NCBI GenBank assembly: GCA_004555705.1
Contig: SFHI01000022.1
Location: 1 to 64,000, forward strand
Source of the DNA: Clostridiales bacterium
Lineage (GTDB): Bacteria; Bacillota; Clostridia; Oscillospirales; Oscillospiraceae
DNA: 64,000 nt
Direction: 5' to 3'
Part shown: piece by piece, positions 35,492 to 44,425 of the stretch
Position numbering within the stretch: the first letter of the stretch is position 1
How the letters are laid out: the number at the start of each line of letters is the position of its first letter
The notes under the pieces: model-generated
Told to the model about the DNA's origin: nothing
The model's database searches: none
The model's input: the letters and a program-made list of their open reading frames with translations, nothing else
Program-made: the position numbers and the translations under genes

Positions 35492-36487
35492 ATGGCACTG
35501 CTTGAAGTAAATGACCTGCATACCTCCTTTTTCACCCCCGCCGGCGAGGTGAAGGCCGTCAACGGCGTATCCTTCTACTTAGACAGCGGCAAGGTTCTGG
35601 GCATCGTGGGCGAATCCGGTTCCGGCAAGTCCGTCACCGCCTATTCCATCATGCAGATTCTGGAAAAAACCGGCAAAATTGTCTCCGGCTCCGTGAAATT
35701 CGACGGTCAGGAGCTGGTGGGCATCGGCGAGAAGGGCATGAAGAAGATCCGGGGCAACAAGATCTCCATCATCTTCCAGGACCCTATGACCTCCCTGAAC
35801 CCCACCTACACCATCGGCCATCAGCTGATGGAGGCCATCCGGCTCCACACCAACCGCAATAAGAAAGAGGCCTGGGACCGGGCCGTGGAAATGCTGAAGC
35901 TGGTCAACGTCAACGAGCCGGAGAAGCGGATGAAGCAGTATCCCTTCGAGTTCTCCGGCGGTATGCGCCAGCGGGTGATGATCGCCATGGCTCTGGCCTG
36001 TGAGCCGGACATCCTCATCGCCGACGAGCCCACCACCGCCCTGGACGTGACCATCCAGGCCCAGATTCTGGAGCTGATGCAGAAGCTGCAGAAGGAGCTG
36101 GGCATGGCCATCATTATGATTACCCACGATCTGGGCGTAGTGGCCCAGATGTGCGACGAGGTCATCGTCATGTACGCCGGCTCCATCTGTGAGCAGGGCA
36201 CCGCCGACGAGATTTTCTACAATCCCAAGCACGAGTACACCAAGGGCCTGATGCGCTCCATCCCCACCGTGGACAACGACGGCGAGAAGCTGGAGCCCAT
36301 CGCGGGCACCCCCATCGACCTGCTGAATATGCCCCAGGGCTGTCCCTTCGCCCCCCGCTGCGACGCGGCCATGAAAATCTGCCTGCGGGAACGCTGCCAG
36401 CGGATGCAGATCAACGATATGCACCAGGCCGCCTGCTGGGTCAACGTGAAGGAGGCCATGGAAAAGGAAGGCGGTGACGAAGCATGA
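35492..36487 (+). CDS. oppD: Oligopeptide ABC transporter ATPase OppD
   Basis: 331 residues. Walker [10 protein letters not shown]-loop [11 protein letters not shown], signature [12 protein letters not shown] and Walker [13 protein letters not shown] are intact. The C-terminal oligopeptide-transporter extension has [15 protein letters not shown] and a later Cys, the usual iron-sulfur-like Cys cluster of OppD/DppD. Its end overlaps the oppF start by four bases, which indicates coupled translation. RBS AAAGGAG. Confidence 0.95.
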   Translation: MALLEVNDLHTSFFTPAGEVKAVNGVSFYLDSGKVLGIVGESGSGKSVTAYSIMQILEKTGKIVSGSVKFDGQELVGIGEKGMKKIRGNKISIIFQDPMTSLNPTYTIGHQLMEAIRLHTNRNKKEAWDRAVEMLKLVNVNEPEKRMKQYPFEFSGGMRQRVMIAMALACEPDILIADEPTTALDVTIQAQILELMQKLQKELGMAIIMITHDLGVVAQMCDEVIVMYAGSICEQGTADEIFYNPKHEYTKGLMRSIPTVDNDGEKLEPIAGTPIDLLNMPQGCPFAPRCDAAMKICLRERCQRMQINDMHQAACWVNVKEAMEKEGGDEA

Positions 36488-37461
36488 GCCAGGATACATT
36501 GGTGGAGGTCAAGCACCTGAAGGAATATTTCAATATCACCACAGGTATGTTCACCTCCAAGCCCCTGAAGGCTGTGGACGACGTGTCCTTCGCCATCCGC
36601 CGGGGCGAGACCCTGGGTCTGGTGGGCGAATCCGGCTGCGGCAAAACCACCGTTGGCAGAACCCTGCTGCACCTGTACAAACCCACCGCCGGAGAAATCT
36701 GGTTCGACGGCAAGAAAATTGAAACCAAGAAGGACATTCTGGAGTACCGCCGCAGATCCGCCATGGTGTTCCAGGACCCCTATTCCTCCCTGAACCCCCG
36801 TATGACCGTGGCCGACATCATCGGAGAGCCACTGGATGTGCACAAGCTGTATTCCTCCCCCAAGGAGCGGCAGGATAAGATTCTGGAGCTGATGGCCCGG
36901 GTGGGCCTGAACTCCGAGCACGCCAACCGCTACGCCCACGAGTTCTCCGGCGGCCAGCGCCAGCGCATCGGCATCGCCCGGGCCCTGGCGGTGAATCCCC
37001 AGTTCGTGGTGTGCGACGAGCCGGTTTCCGCTCTGGACGTGTCCATTCAGGCTCAGGTCATCAATATGTTTGACGAGCTGCAGGATCAGATGGGCCTGAC
37101 ATATCTGTTCATTGCCCACGATCTTTTGGTGGTGCGGCATATTTCCGACAGAATTGCCGTGATGTACCTTGGTAAAATGGTGGAGCTGGCGGACGCGAAG
37201 GAGATTTACGACCACCCCCTGCACCCCTATACCAAGAGCCTGATGAGCGCCGTGCCCCTGCCCGACCCCAAGAAGGCCCGGGAGAACAAGCGCATCGTCC
37301 TCTCCGGCGACATCCCCAGCCCCCTGAACGCCCCCTCCGGCTGCCCCTTCCGCACCCGCTGCCCCCACGCAAGCGAGGCCTGCGCCGCGTCCATGCCGGA
37401 ATTCAAGGAGGTTTCCTCCGGCCACTTCGTCGCCTGCCACAACTTCGAGCACATCGGATAA
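36484..37461 (+). CDS. oppF: Oligopeptide ABC transporter ATPase OppF
   Basis: 325 residues, second ATPase of the pair. Walker A GESGCGKT, signature [12 protein letters not shown], Walker [13 protein letters not shown], and C-terminal [15 protein letters not shown]. It ends the oppBCDF unit; the binding protein gene lies 467 bases downstream after a repeat element and two palindromes, so it may be made from its own transcript at a higher level. Confidence 0.95.
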   Translation: MSQDTLVEVKHLKEYFNITTGMFTSKPLKAVDDVSFAIRRGETLGLVGESGCGKTTVGRTLLHLYKPTAGEIWFDGKKIETKKDILEYRRRSAMVFQDPYSSLNPRMTVADIIGEPLDVHKLYSSPKERQDKILELMARVGLNSEHANRYAHEFSGGQRQRIGIARALAVNPQFVVCDEPVSALDVSIQAQVINMFDELQDQMGLTYLFIAHDLLVVRHISDRIAVMYLGKMVELADAKEIYDHPLHPYTKSLMSAVPLPDPKKARENKRIVLSGDIPSPLNAPSGCPFRTRCPHASEACAASMPEFKEVSSGHFVACHNFEHIG

Positions 37462-37494
37462 CTGTTGACAGGCAGAACGTCCCATTACGCAGAC

Positions 37495-37769
37495 AAATTG
37501 GTATTTGAGAGTGTGCGCTCAAAAAACGCTGTCATTGCGAACCAGTGCGCACACTCCTCCGCGCTAAGAGCCGCCTTCGGCGGTTGCGCTCTGGACGCGC
37601 CTGCGGGCGCAGTGGTGTGGCAATCCCCCGGTTACCGAATAGTACCCAAAAACCGGGAGCGTTGCGGTATTTGGTGGTAATCGATACCCGGTTCCATTCA
37701 TCCGGGGGATTGCCAGCCAGTCTGCGGACTGGCTCGCAATGACAGCAAAGAACGTACAAACACCAATTT
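37495..37769. repeat. Type A hairpin element with inverted apical module (copy 16)
   Basis: Ends AAATTGGTATTTG and CAAACACCAATTT. The left hairpin apex (37541-37616) is the 76-base module of copy 4 in the opposite direction, still bounded by ACCA and TGGT. It separates oppF from oppA. Confidence 0.9.
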
Positions 37770-37810
37770 GCCGATTCGTTCCCGCGATCTCCGTGTCCCA
37801 AAATACCATC

Positions 37811-37856
37811 ATGATAAAAGGAGTACTCCTTTTATCATGCCCGGCATATGCCGGGC
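37811..37856. repeat. Two abutting perfect palindromes before oppA
   Basis: 37811-37838 is a perfect 28-base palindrome (half ATGATAAAAGGAGT) and 37839-37856 a perfect 18-base palindrome (half GCCCGGCAT), with no base between them. As RNA they would fold into two strong hairpins about 70 bases upstream of the oppA start; neither has a T run of a terminator. Confidence 0.85.
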
Positions 37857-37928
37857 AGCCCCCATTTCTGATTTCAAATCCGCTTTGCGGGTCTGAATAA
37901 AATGAAAATTGAGAAAGGAAAATGAATC

Positions 37929-39758
37929 ATGAAGAAACTGCTTTGCATGCTGCTTGCTCTGGCAATGGTCCTGAGCCTGACCGCCTGCGGCGGCAGCGGC
38001 TCCAGCGAAACCACCGCGACCACCGCTGCTACCGAAGCCCCCGCTTCCGCCGGTACTGAGACCGCCGCTCCCGCCGGTCCCAGCTCCATCTCCGTGTGTC
38101 TGTCCTCCGAGCCCGACACCATCGACCCCGCTCTGAACTCCGCCGTTGACGGCGCCACCCTGACCACCCACCTGTTCGCCGGCCTGTCCAAGTGGGCCCA
38201 GGACGAAAATGGCAACCTGGTCATCGAGGCCGACTGCGCCACCGAGCTGACCGAGGGCGTCATGAACGACGACGGCACCGTGACCTACACCTACACCCTG
38301 CGCGACGGCCTGAAGTGGTCCGACGGCGCGGACCTGACCGCCGGCGACTTCGTGTTCGCCTGGAAGCGCGCCGCTTCCACCGAGCTGGGCGCTGACTACG
38401 GCTATATGTACGAGGTTGTCAAGGGCTATCCCGATGACCTGGCTGTGGAAGCTCCCGACGACAAGACCATCGTTGTCACCCTGAACAATGCCGTTGCCTA
38501 CTGGAACGAGCTGCTGGCTTTCCCCGCCTACTTCCCCGTCCGTGAGGATGTGGTTGCCGATGAGGCCTGGGCCACCGACCCTTCCACCTACATCTCCAAC
38601 GGTGCCTACACCATGACCGGTTGGGATCACAACTCCAAGATCACCCTGACCAAGAACCCCAACTACTACAATGCCGACGCCGTCACCATGGACGAGATCG
38701 TGTTCTACCTGTCCGATGACGCCAACAACATGCTGTCCAACTTCAAGAACGGCGAGTGGCTGCTGATCGACGATGTGCCCACTAACGAAATCGCTGCTCT
38801 GAAGACTGAGTACCCCGATGAGTTCAAGATCGCCGGCCAGATCGGTACCTACTACGTCTGCTGGAACATCAACGAGGAAATCCTGCCCGCCGGCAGCGAC
38901 CTCACCGGTGCCGAGGCGGAAGCTGCCAAGGCCGAGATCCGTAACGCCATCGCCCTGCTGTTCGACCGGAACTACATCGCCGAGGAGATCGGCCAGGCCG
39001 GCCAGGTTCCCGCTTCCTCCTTCGTGGCCATGGGCATGACCGATGCCGACGGCTCCGAGTTCTACAAGAACGCCGGCGACAACGCTGACTTCGACGGCTA
39101 CTACAATGTCTCCGCCGACGCCTACATGGACAACTGGGCTTCCGCCATCGAGACTCTGAAGAAGTACTATGCCTTCGATGAGTCCACCCAGATGTTCACC
39201 AACTTCCCCACCCTGACCTACCTGTACAACACCTCTGAGGGCCACAAGGCCATCGGTGAGTACCTGGCTTCCGCCATGGCTTCTGTGGGCATCACCATGA
39301 ACCTGGAGAACCAGGAGTGGAACACCTTCCTGAACACCCGTAAGAACGGCGACTACTCCGTGGCCCGTAACGGCTGGCTGGCCGACTATAACGATCCCAT
39401 CTGCTTCCTGGATATGTGGGTTACCGCTTCCGGCAACAACGACGTCCAGTTCGGCAAGGGCGAACACGCCGATGTGGCGCTGTACAGCCTGGATCTGACC
39501 GACCTGGGCTACGACGTGAAGGTGGAGAACGGCACCTGGGCGGAGACCTATGATGTGATCATCAACCTGATCAAGACCTGCACCGACACCGATACCCGCT
39601 ACGAGCTGATGCACAGAGCTGAGGACCTGCTGATGAGCACCGGCTGCATCGTGCCTCTGTACTTCTACACCGACATCTACATGATCTCCAGCTCCGTGAA
39701 GGGCTTCTTCTCCAACCCCCTGGGCTACAAGTACTTCATGTACTGCACCATCGAGTAA
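37929..39758 (+). CDS. oppA: Oligopeptide-binding lipoprotein OppA
   Basis: 609-residue extracytoplasmic lipoprotein: signal peptide MKKLLCMLLALAMVLSLTAC with Cys20 as lipid site, then a Thr/Ala/Glu linker and the family 5 solute-binding domain (SSEPDTIDPALNSAVDGATLTTHLFAGL, DGLKWSDGADLTAGDFVFAWKRA). It captures peptides for OppBCDF just upstream. Length and motifs are normal. RBS GAGAAAGGAAAATGAATC. Codon use includes slightly more T-ending codons than its neighbours, typical of a highly expressed gene. Confidence 0.95.
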   Translation: MKKLLCMLLALAMVLSLTACGGSGSSETTATTAATEAPASAGTETAAPAGPSSISVCLSSEPDTIDPALNSAVDGATLTTHLFAGLSKWAQDENGNLVIEADCATELTEGVMNDDGTVTYTYTLRDGLKWSDGADLTAGDFVFAWKRAASTELGADYGYMYEVVKGYPDDLAVEAPDDKTIVVTLNNAVAYWNELLAFPAYFPVREDVVADEAWATDPSTYISNGAYTMTGWDHNSKITLTKNPNYYNADAVTMDEIVFYLSDDANNMLSNFKNGEWLLIDDVPTNEIAALKTEYPDEFKIAGQIGTYYVCWNINEEILPAGSDLTGAEAEAAKAEIRNAIALLFDRNYIAEEIGQAGQVPASSFVAMGMTDADGSEFYKNAGDNADFDGYYNVSADAYMDNWASAIETLKKYYAFDESTQMFTNFPTLTYLYNTSEGHKAIGEYLASAMASVGITMNLENQEWNTFLNTRKNGDYSVARNGWLADYNDPICFLDMWVTASGNNDVQFGKGEHADVALYSLDLTDLGYDVKVENGTWAETYDVIINLIKTCTDTDTRYELMHRAEDLLMSTGCIVPLYFYTDIYMISSSVKGFFSNPLGYKYFMYCTIE

Positions 39759-39781
39759 TAGATTCCCTTCCCCAGCATCAG

Positions 39782-39814
39782 AACCTGCGGCCCACCCGGG
39801 CCGCAGGTTTTTTC
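39782..39814 (+). terminator. Terminator of oppA
   Basis: Stem AACCTGCGGCCC, loop ACCC, then TTTTTT. Confidence 0.92.
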
Positions 39815-39910
39815 TGTTCTCCACTCCCCCCGCGCCGCAAGAATTTTTGTTTGTTCATGATTTCGACAGAATATTTTGGTAGGATGGGTAAAATAGGTGA
39901 GCGGGCTGGC

Positions 39911-40148
39911 AAGTTGGTGTTTGTCGCTGCGTGTCAAAGATTCCTGTCATTGCGAGACCAGTCCGCAGACTGGTCGTGGCAATCCCCCGGTTAGAGGTGA
40001 AACGTGGCGATAAGCACCCAAAAGAACGGGGGTCGTTGTTGTTTTGGTGGTAATCGTTACCTGGTTCCTTTCAACCGGGGGATTGCCACTGAAGCCGGCG
40101 CGCTGGTTCGCAATGACAGTTCTTTCTTCGTGCGACAAACATCAATTT
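39911..40148. repeat. Type A hairpin element (copy 17)
   Basis: Ends AAGTTGGTGTTTG and CAAACATCAATTT. The left hairpin is ACCAGTC/GACTGGT with an extra G:C pair; the right one is degenerate (AAGCCGGCGCGCTGG). Confidence 0.85.
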
Positions 40149-40215
40149 GTCCGCCCGCCGGGGTGGGCGGGGAGCTTTGGGTTCACCGGCAGCGAAAGAA
40201 TATTGGAGGCAGTAT

Positions 40216-40971
40216 ATGGGAAAACGAATCCTTTTGTGGGTGGCCGCGGCGGTCACCTCTTTCTGTGCGCTGGCAGTTTCCTGCCTGTTTTTCCGGGCGG
40301 TCTGGGACCGGATTCCGGAACCCACGGAGCCGCCGGCGCCCATTGCTTCCGCCCCGCCGGAAACCCTTCCTCCCCCGTCCGAACCGGAGCCGGAAGCGGA
40401 TTGGCGGCTGATCCTGGTGAATCCCCGGAATCCCCTGCCCCAGGACTATCAGGTGGACCTGGCCGACCTGGGAGACGGCTTTTTCATCGACCAGCGGGTA
40501 TATCCCGCTTTGACGGCCATGCTGGAGGCCGCCCGGGCGGAGGGCCTTTCGCCCATGGTCCGCTCCGCCTACCGCACCCACGAAACCCAGCAGGCCCTCT
40601 ATGACAATAAGGTGGAGCGGCTGATCAACCAGGGCTATTCCTCCGAGGACGCCCCCAGGGAGGCTGCCAGATGGGTGGCCTATCCCGGCACCAGCGAGCA
40701 CGAGGCCGGACTGGCCCTGGACATCGTTTCGGAAAGCTACCGGGACCTGGTGGAGGCTCAGGCGGATACCCCCGAGCAGCAGTGGCTCATGGCCAACGCC
40801 CACCGCTTCGGCTTTATCCTCCGCTACCCCAAGGAGAAACAGGACATCACCGGTATCGGCTATGAGCCCTGGCACTACCGCTACGTAGGCGAAGAAGCCG
40901 CCGAAGAAATCCACACCGGGAACCTGTGCCTGGAGGAATACCTGTCCCAAACCCCGCCCCCGGCGGGCTGA
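40216..40971 (+). CDS. D-Ala-D-Ala carboxypeptidase, VanY/M15 family
   Basis: 251 residues: N-terminal membrane anchor (about 5-30), a Pro-rich stalk (about 37-60) and an outside zinc peptidase domain. Motifs: RSAYRTHETQQ, the zinc site GTSEHEAGLALDI (SxHxxGxAxD), and GYEPWHYRYVG with the catalytic Glu and third ligand His. It trims the terminal D-Ala of peptidoglycan stem peptides. Ordinary cell-wall maintenance is more likely than glycopeptide resistance, as no vanR/S/H/A/X genes are near. Start at 40216 with TTGGAGG; upstream frame lies in repeat copy 17. Confidence 0.92.
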   Translation: MGKRILLWVAAAVTSFCALAVSCLFFRAVWDRIPEPTEPPAPIASAPPETLPPPSEPEPEADWRLILVNPRNPLPQDYQVDLADLGDGFFIDQRVYPALTAMLEAARAEGLSPMVRSAYRTHETQQALYDNKVERLINQGYSSEDAPREAARWVAYPGTSEHEAGLALDIVSESYRDLVEAQADTPEQQWLMANAHRFGFILRYPKEKQDITGIGYEPWHYRYVGEEAAEEIHTGNLCLEEYLSQTPPPAG

Positions 40972-41006
40972 CAGGTGACGGTAAGGAGCAAATTCCGCAG
41001 ACTGAT

Positions 41007-41182
41007 AAATTGATGGTTGAAGATTTCAAACACGTTGCGTTGCTATCGCAGGGGCGGCTATTAGCCGCCCGAAACGTTACGGTTTTTGAGCATTTTCTGA
41101 TAAAACGGACATCCCCGTAGTCGTCAGCAAAGCGGGCGGATAATATCCGCCCCTACAATCACAAATCGTCAAACACCAATTT
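41007..41182. repeat. Type B hairpin element (copy 18)
   Basis: Ends AAATTGATGGTTG and AAACACCAATTT; core almost the same as copy 12. Confidence 0.88.
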
Positions 41183-41225
41183 TCCGGGCCATTTCGTTTG
41201 GAGCATTTCATATTCTTCCCCCTCT

Positions 41226-41249
41226 CCGCACCGGTTGGTGCGGTTTTTT
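41226..41249 (+). terminator. Terminator downstream of the VanY-type gene
   Basis: Stem CCGCACC, loop GGTT, then TTTTTT. It would also isolate the following cluster from read-through. Confidence 0.85.
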
Positions 41250-41454
41250 AGCGCTTTCTTCGTTTTTTGTAACAATTCCCTTCAAGCCGTGTATTCCTAT
41301 ACAGAGAACTGTTTTCGTTCCGGCAAGGCGGGCGGAATGCTGTGGAGGTTGTCATGTGGATTGACGCCCCCGCCCTGCTGTACGGGCCGGCCCGTGGCCG
41401 AGGGCTTTCTCGCAGATTTTTTCCTCCGTCAGAAAAGTTTCATTTTATCGCCTC
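41250..41454. other. Leader region of the vWA/kinase cluster, no gene seen
   Basis: About 200 bases between terminator and promoter. It contains only short imperfect palindromes such as CGGGCCGGCCCG near 41385; no convincing frame or RNA. Confidence 0.4.
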
Positions 41455-41483
41455 TTGATATTTATCATCCGGGGATATATACT
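41455..41483 (+). promoter_or_regulatory. Promoter of the vWA/kinase/PP2C cluster
   Basis: TTGATA at 41455-41460, 17-base spacer, TATACT at 41478-41483, 80 bases before the first start codon. Confidence 0.75.
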
Positions 41484-41563
41484 TTATTTATCGGCAAATT
41501 GGGGAACGCTGCGGCTGCCGTTTTCCTGTGCAAGCATCAGAAAAGAAAAAGGAGAGAAACAAA

Positions 41564-42262
41564 ATGGGGAACAATTATCAGCTGAAGTACGATGTGGACG
41601 TTGTCATGTGCATTGACGCGACGGGAAGCATGGGGCCCTTCCTGGATCTGGTCAAGTCCCAGGCCCTGAACCTGTATGACGACCTGAAGCGGAAAATGGA
41701 GCAGGAGCTGGCTACTCCGAAGTACATCCATGAGCTGCGGGTGCGGGTCATTGTATTCCGGGATTACCTGGCGGACGGGATCAACGCCATGCTGGCGACG
41801 GACTTCTTCTCCCTGCCTGCCCAGGCGGCGGAATTCGAGGCTCTGGTGCAGAGCATCCAGCCCATGGGCGGCGGCGACGATCCCGAGGACGGACTGGAAG
41901 CGCTGGCCTACGCCATGAAGTCCAAATGGAATACAAGCACCGGAAACAAGCACCGGCAGATCATTGTTGTGTGGACGGACGACGGAACCCACGAGCTGGG
42001 CTACGGAAAGGCCGCTTCCACCTATCCCCAGAAGATGGCCAAGGACTTTGCCGAGCTGACCCAGTGGTGGGGCTTCAATCAGGCTCCCGGGTTCATGGAC
42101 AATCAATCCAAGCGGCTGCTGATCTACGCCCCCGCCAAGGATTGGTGGACCACCGTTGCCGAGACCTGGAACAACACCCTCATGTTCGCCTCCGAAAGCG
42201 GCAACGGACTGGACAAGCTCACCTATGATGAGATTCTGAGCGCCCTGGCCCAGAGCGTATAA
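41564..42262 (+). CDS. vWA-domain protein 1 (TerY-like)
   Basis: 232-residue soluble protein made almost entirely of one von Willebrand A domain. The metal site (MIDAS) is VVMCIDATGSMG with Asp18, Thr20 and Ser22; GGGDDPEDGLEALAYA supplies a later metal ligand region and IIVVWTDDGTHELG the third. Such domains hold protein partners through the metal. It starts a cluster with a kinase 13 bases downstream and has a paralogue at 45011 (similar from YDVD/YNVD through DPEDGLEA). With the PP2C gene, this matches the TerY-P triad plan. Start 41564 follows AAAAAGGAGAG. Partner unknown. Confidence 0.88.
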   Translation: MGNNYQLKYDVDVVMCIDATGSMGPFLDLVKSQALNLYDDLKRKMEQELATPKYIHELRVRVIVFRDYLADGINAMLATDFFSLPAQAAEFEALVQSIQPMGGGDDPEDGLEALAYAMKSKWNTSTGNKHRQIIVVWTDDGTHELGYGKAASTYPQKMAKDFAELTQWWGFNQAPGFMDNQSKRLLIYAPAKDWWTTVAETWNNTLMFASESGNGLDKLTYDEILSALAQSV

Positions 42263-42275
42263 CGGGGGGTCCTCC

Positions 42276-43181
42276 ATGGCTCTGGATATCAACGGCTACT
42301 GTCTGCCGGACGGCTTCTCCACCGCCAATGCGGGGATGTGCCAGTGGGGCTTTGCCGTACGAAACGGCCATAGCTATTTTATCAAGGAATTTCTGTCCCC
42401 CAAATACCCCCTGGACGAGGGGAAGCTGGGCCCGGAGCTCACAAAGGAAATGCGGGACAATGCCGACGCCTTTTTCGAGAGAAAAAGCGCGTTTTACGAG
42501 CGGCTTAGCCGGTGCCGGACGGGCAACAACATTATCGTCCTGGACTTTTTCCGGCATGGCTCCAAATACTACGCCGTCACGGACAGGGTCTGCGGCAGGC
42601 AGCTGAGCCCGGAGGAAGTTGCCGTGCTGTCCGATGATCAGAAGCGCACCCTCCTTCTGGCTCTGCTGTACAGCATGGCAAGCCTCCACCGGGCGGGTAT
42701 TGTGCATTCCGATCTGCGTCCGGAGAACATTCTGGTAACGGCCACCCGGAACGGCTATTGTACCGCCAAGATCATTGACTTTGACGCCGGGTTCCTGGAG
42801 GATCAGATGCCGGAGCAAATCGAGGGCTCCCAGAATTACTTTTCGCCTGAAGCGGTGGAGCATATTCACGGTGAGCCCGTAATCGTCACAACTCAGGCGG
42901 ATGTGTGGGCCCTGGGACTTCTGATTCACCAGTATTGGTGCGGCAGTCTGCCGGGCTTCGAGGAGAAATACCATTACGCCTCGGAGGCTGTACTGGACGG
43001 AAGCACGCTTCAGCTGAACCCCGCGATCCCCCGGGACATTCTCCAGCTTGTGGAAAAAATGCTCTGCCGGGAACCGGAGGACAGGCCCACCACCCAGGAG
43101 GCCTGGCAAGCCTTCCGGGAAATGGGGGTCCCCAGGGAAAAGCCGGATCCCTGGTGGTACATTCCGGATGATCTGAATTGA
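42276..43181 (+). CDS. Ser/Thr protein kinase-like protein
   Basis: 301 residues, soluble. Kinase subdomains: FIKEF with Lys37 as likely ATP-contacting Lys, LHRAGIVHSDLRPENIL (catalytic Asp146, Asn151, where most kinases have HRDLKPEN), IIDFDAG with Asp168 in the DFG position (third residue Asp instead of Gly), an APE-like QNYFSPEAVEH, and ADVWALGLLIHQYWCG. The glycine-rich loop is poorly defined (ANAGMCQWGFAV). Key catalytic residues are present, so activity is plausible. Targets may be the zinc-ribbon membrane proteins of the cluster, and the PP2C at 45737 would reverse its action. RBS is weak (GGGGGTCC). Confidence 0.88.
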   Translation: MALDINGYCLPDGFSTANAGMCQWGFAVRNGHSYFIKEFLSPKYPLDEGKLGPELTKEMRDNADAFFERKSAFYERLSRCRTGNNIIVLDFFRHGSKYYAVTDRVCGRQLSPEEVAVLSDDQKRTLLLALLYSMASLHRAGIVHSDLRPENILVTATRNGYCTAKIIDFDAGFLEDQMPEQIEGSQNYFSPEAVEHIHGEPVIVTTQADVWALGLLIHQYWCGSLPGFEEKYHYASEAVLDGSTLQLNPAIPRDILQLVEKMLCREPEDRPTTQEAWQAFREMGVPREKPDPWWYIPDDLN

Positions 43182-43194
43182 AGGAGGAAACGCT

Positions 43195-43626
43195 GTGGCA
43201 GAATATTTCTTTCTTGCAATTGCCGTGATCGGCGCGGTGAGCCTGATTTATTTCCTGATAAAACAACTGAAATCCTCAGGACAAGAGAATAAGCCCATCG
43301 ACCCCGTCCCTCCGGACCCCGTCCTTCCGGAACCTGTCCCTCCGGTAAAAAAGCCCATTGCCCCCGTCCCTCCGGACCCCGTCCTGACCAAGGACGCGCT
43401 GTACGCCCGGGAAAACGGGATGTGGGTGTGCCCCTTCTGCGAAACCTTGAACCCCTATCCCGCCGGGGTATCCCCGGAGCGGCTCCCTTCGCCCAAACCC
43501 GTTCCGGTTCCCGCCGACCCCTCCCGGCTTGTGGGCGATCTGGTCAGGAAAGCCGCTGAGGAAGCGGCTCCGACGGAGCTGCCCCCCATGTTCTGCGCCG
43601 CCTGCGGAAAACAAAACATCCTATAA
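43195..43626 (+). CDS. Single-span protein with Pro/Val repeats and zinc ribbon
   Basis: 143 residues, starting at GTG after AAGGAGG. One membrane span (about 4-23), then VPPDPV/LPEPVPP repeats (about 34-62) and Cys pairs WVCPFCETLNP and MFCAACGKQN that form a split zinc ribbon separated by a Pro-rich insert. Orientation is uncertain: a zinc ribbon in the cytoplasm is expected, which would put the N-terminus outside. Function unknown; position between kinase and a second zinc-ribbon membrane protein suggests an adaptor. Confidence 0.75.
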   Translation: MAEYFFLAIAVIGAVSLIYFLIKQLKSSGQENKPIDPVPPDPVLPEPVPPVKKPIAPVPPDPVLTKDALYARENGMWVCPFCETLNPYPAGVSPERLPSPKPVPVPADPSRLVGDLVRKAAEEAAPTELPPMFCAACGKQNIL

Positions 43627-43651
43627 GCCATTGCGTTGGGAGCGTTTCGAA

Positions 43652-44425
43652 ATGTATTGTAAATTTTGCGGAAAACCCATTAACCGGGCGACCATGCGGT
43701 GTACGGGCTGTGATCAGCCGGTGTCCGCTCTTTCCGGAGGCGTAGGCTTCTGGGATCTGGCGGAGGGAAAGCAGGCGCCCGCAGCCCCGGCCGCCCCGCC
43801 GGACAAAACCATTGAAAAGAAGCTGGACCGGCTGCTTTCCAGCCAGAAACGGATGGGGAAACGTCTGACCGTCCTGGCGGCGGTGCTGATTGCCCTCTGC
43901 CTCTGTCTGGCAGTGGCGGTGACGGTGCTGATGCTCCGCCCGGCAGACGCGCCGCAGGAAGCCATGGCAGCCTTCCCCCCGTCCGAAACCGCTGCCCCGA
44001 CAACCACGGAGCCCGCAGCGGAGACAACCACTGAACCCGCATCGGAGGCGAACACGGAGCCCGCGACCCAGGCGGCCGATGGCATCCTGCCCCCGCCCCA
44101 GGAGACTGTCCCCACCCTTCCCCGTGTCACGCGGCTTGGAGCGCCCTCGCCGGAGGGTGCGGAGCTGTTCCGGGTAGAGGCGGAGGGAGAGGTGCTGGAG
44201 ATTCGGTGGCAGCAGAAGGACGAGTCGGGTGACTTTGCTGATTTTTCCGAGGATTCCTGCTTTGAGGAAAGCGTTCCATGGAATGACGAAAACGGCAATA
44301 CCGTTTCCATTCTGGCCCTTCTGCCCGGCGGCCCGGAGATAGCCGGAGAATTCCAGTGCGTTGTCAAATACGCGGACGGCAGCTGCTGGGTTTCCCCGCC
44401 CTTAACCCTGGAGGAAGCGGAATGA
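43652..44425 (+). CDS. Zinc ribbon, membrane span and outside beta domain
   Basis: 257 residues. An N-terminal zinc ribbon MYCKFCGKPINRATMRCTGCDQP (residues 1-23) is followed by a linker, a charged helix (KTIEKKLDRLLSSQKRMGKR, about 51-70), one span (about 72-93), TEPA-type repeats (about 110-140) and a C-terminal beta-rich domain (RVEAEGEVLEIRWQQK...QCVVKYADGSCWV) that looks immunoglobulin-like. Predicted topology: ribbon inside, beta domain outside. It overlaps the next gene by four bases (ATGA). The frame before 43652 belongs to the upstream gene. Likely a transmembrane part of the signalling cluster. Confidence 0.78.
   Translation: MYCKFCGKPINRATMRCTGCDQPVSALSGGVGFWDLAEGKQAPAAPAAPPDKTIEKKLDRLLSSQKRMGKRLTVLAAVLIALCLCLAVAVTVLMLRPADAPQEAMAAFPPSETAAPTTTEPAAETTTEPASEANTEPATQAADGILPPPQETVPTLPRVTRLGAPSPEGAELFRVEAEGEVLEIRWQQKDESGDFADFSEDSCFEESVPWNDENGNTVSILALLPGGPEIAGEFQCVVKYADGSCWVSPPLTLEEAE

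Noticed and set aside
40216..40971. Vancomycin resistance through VanY
   Set aside because: No vanHAX or vanRS genes nearby; M15 carboxypeptidases of this type are common housekeeping enzymes.
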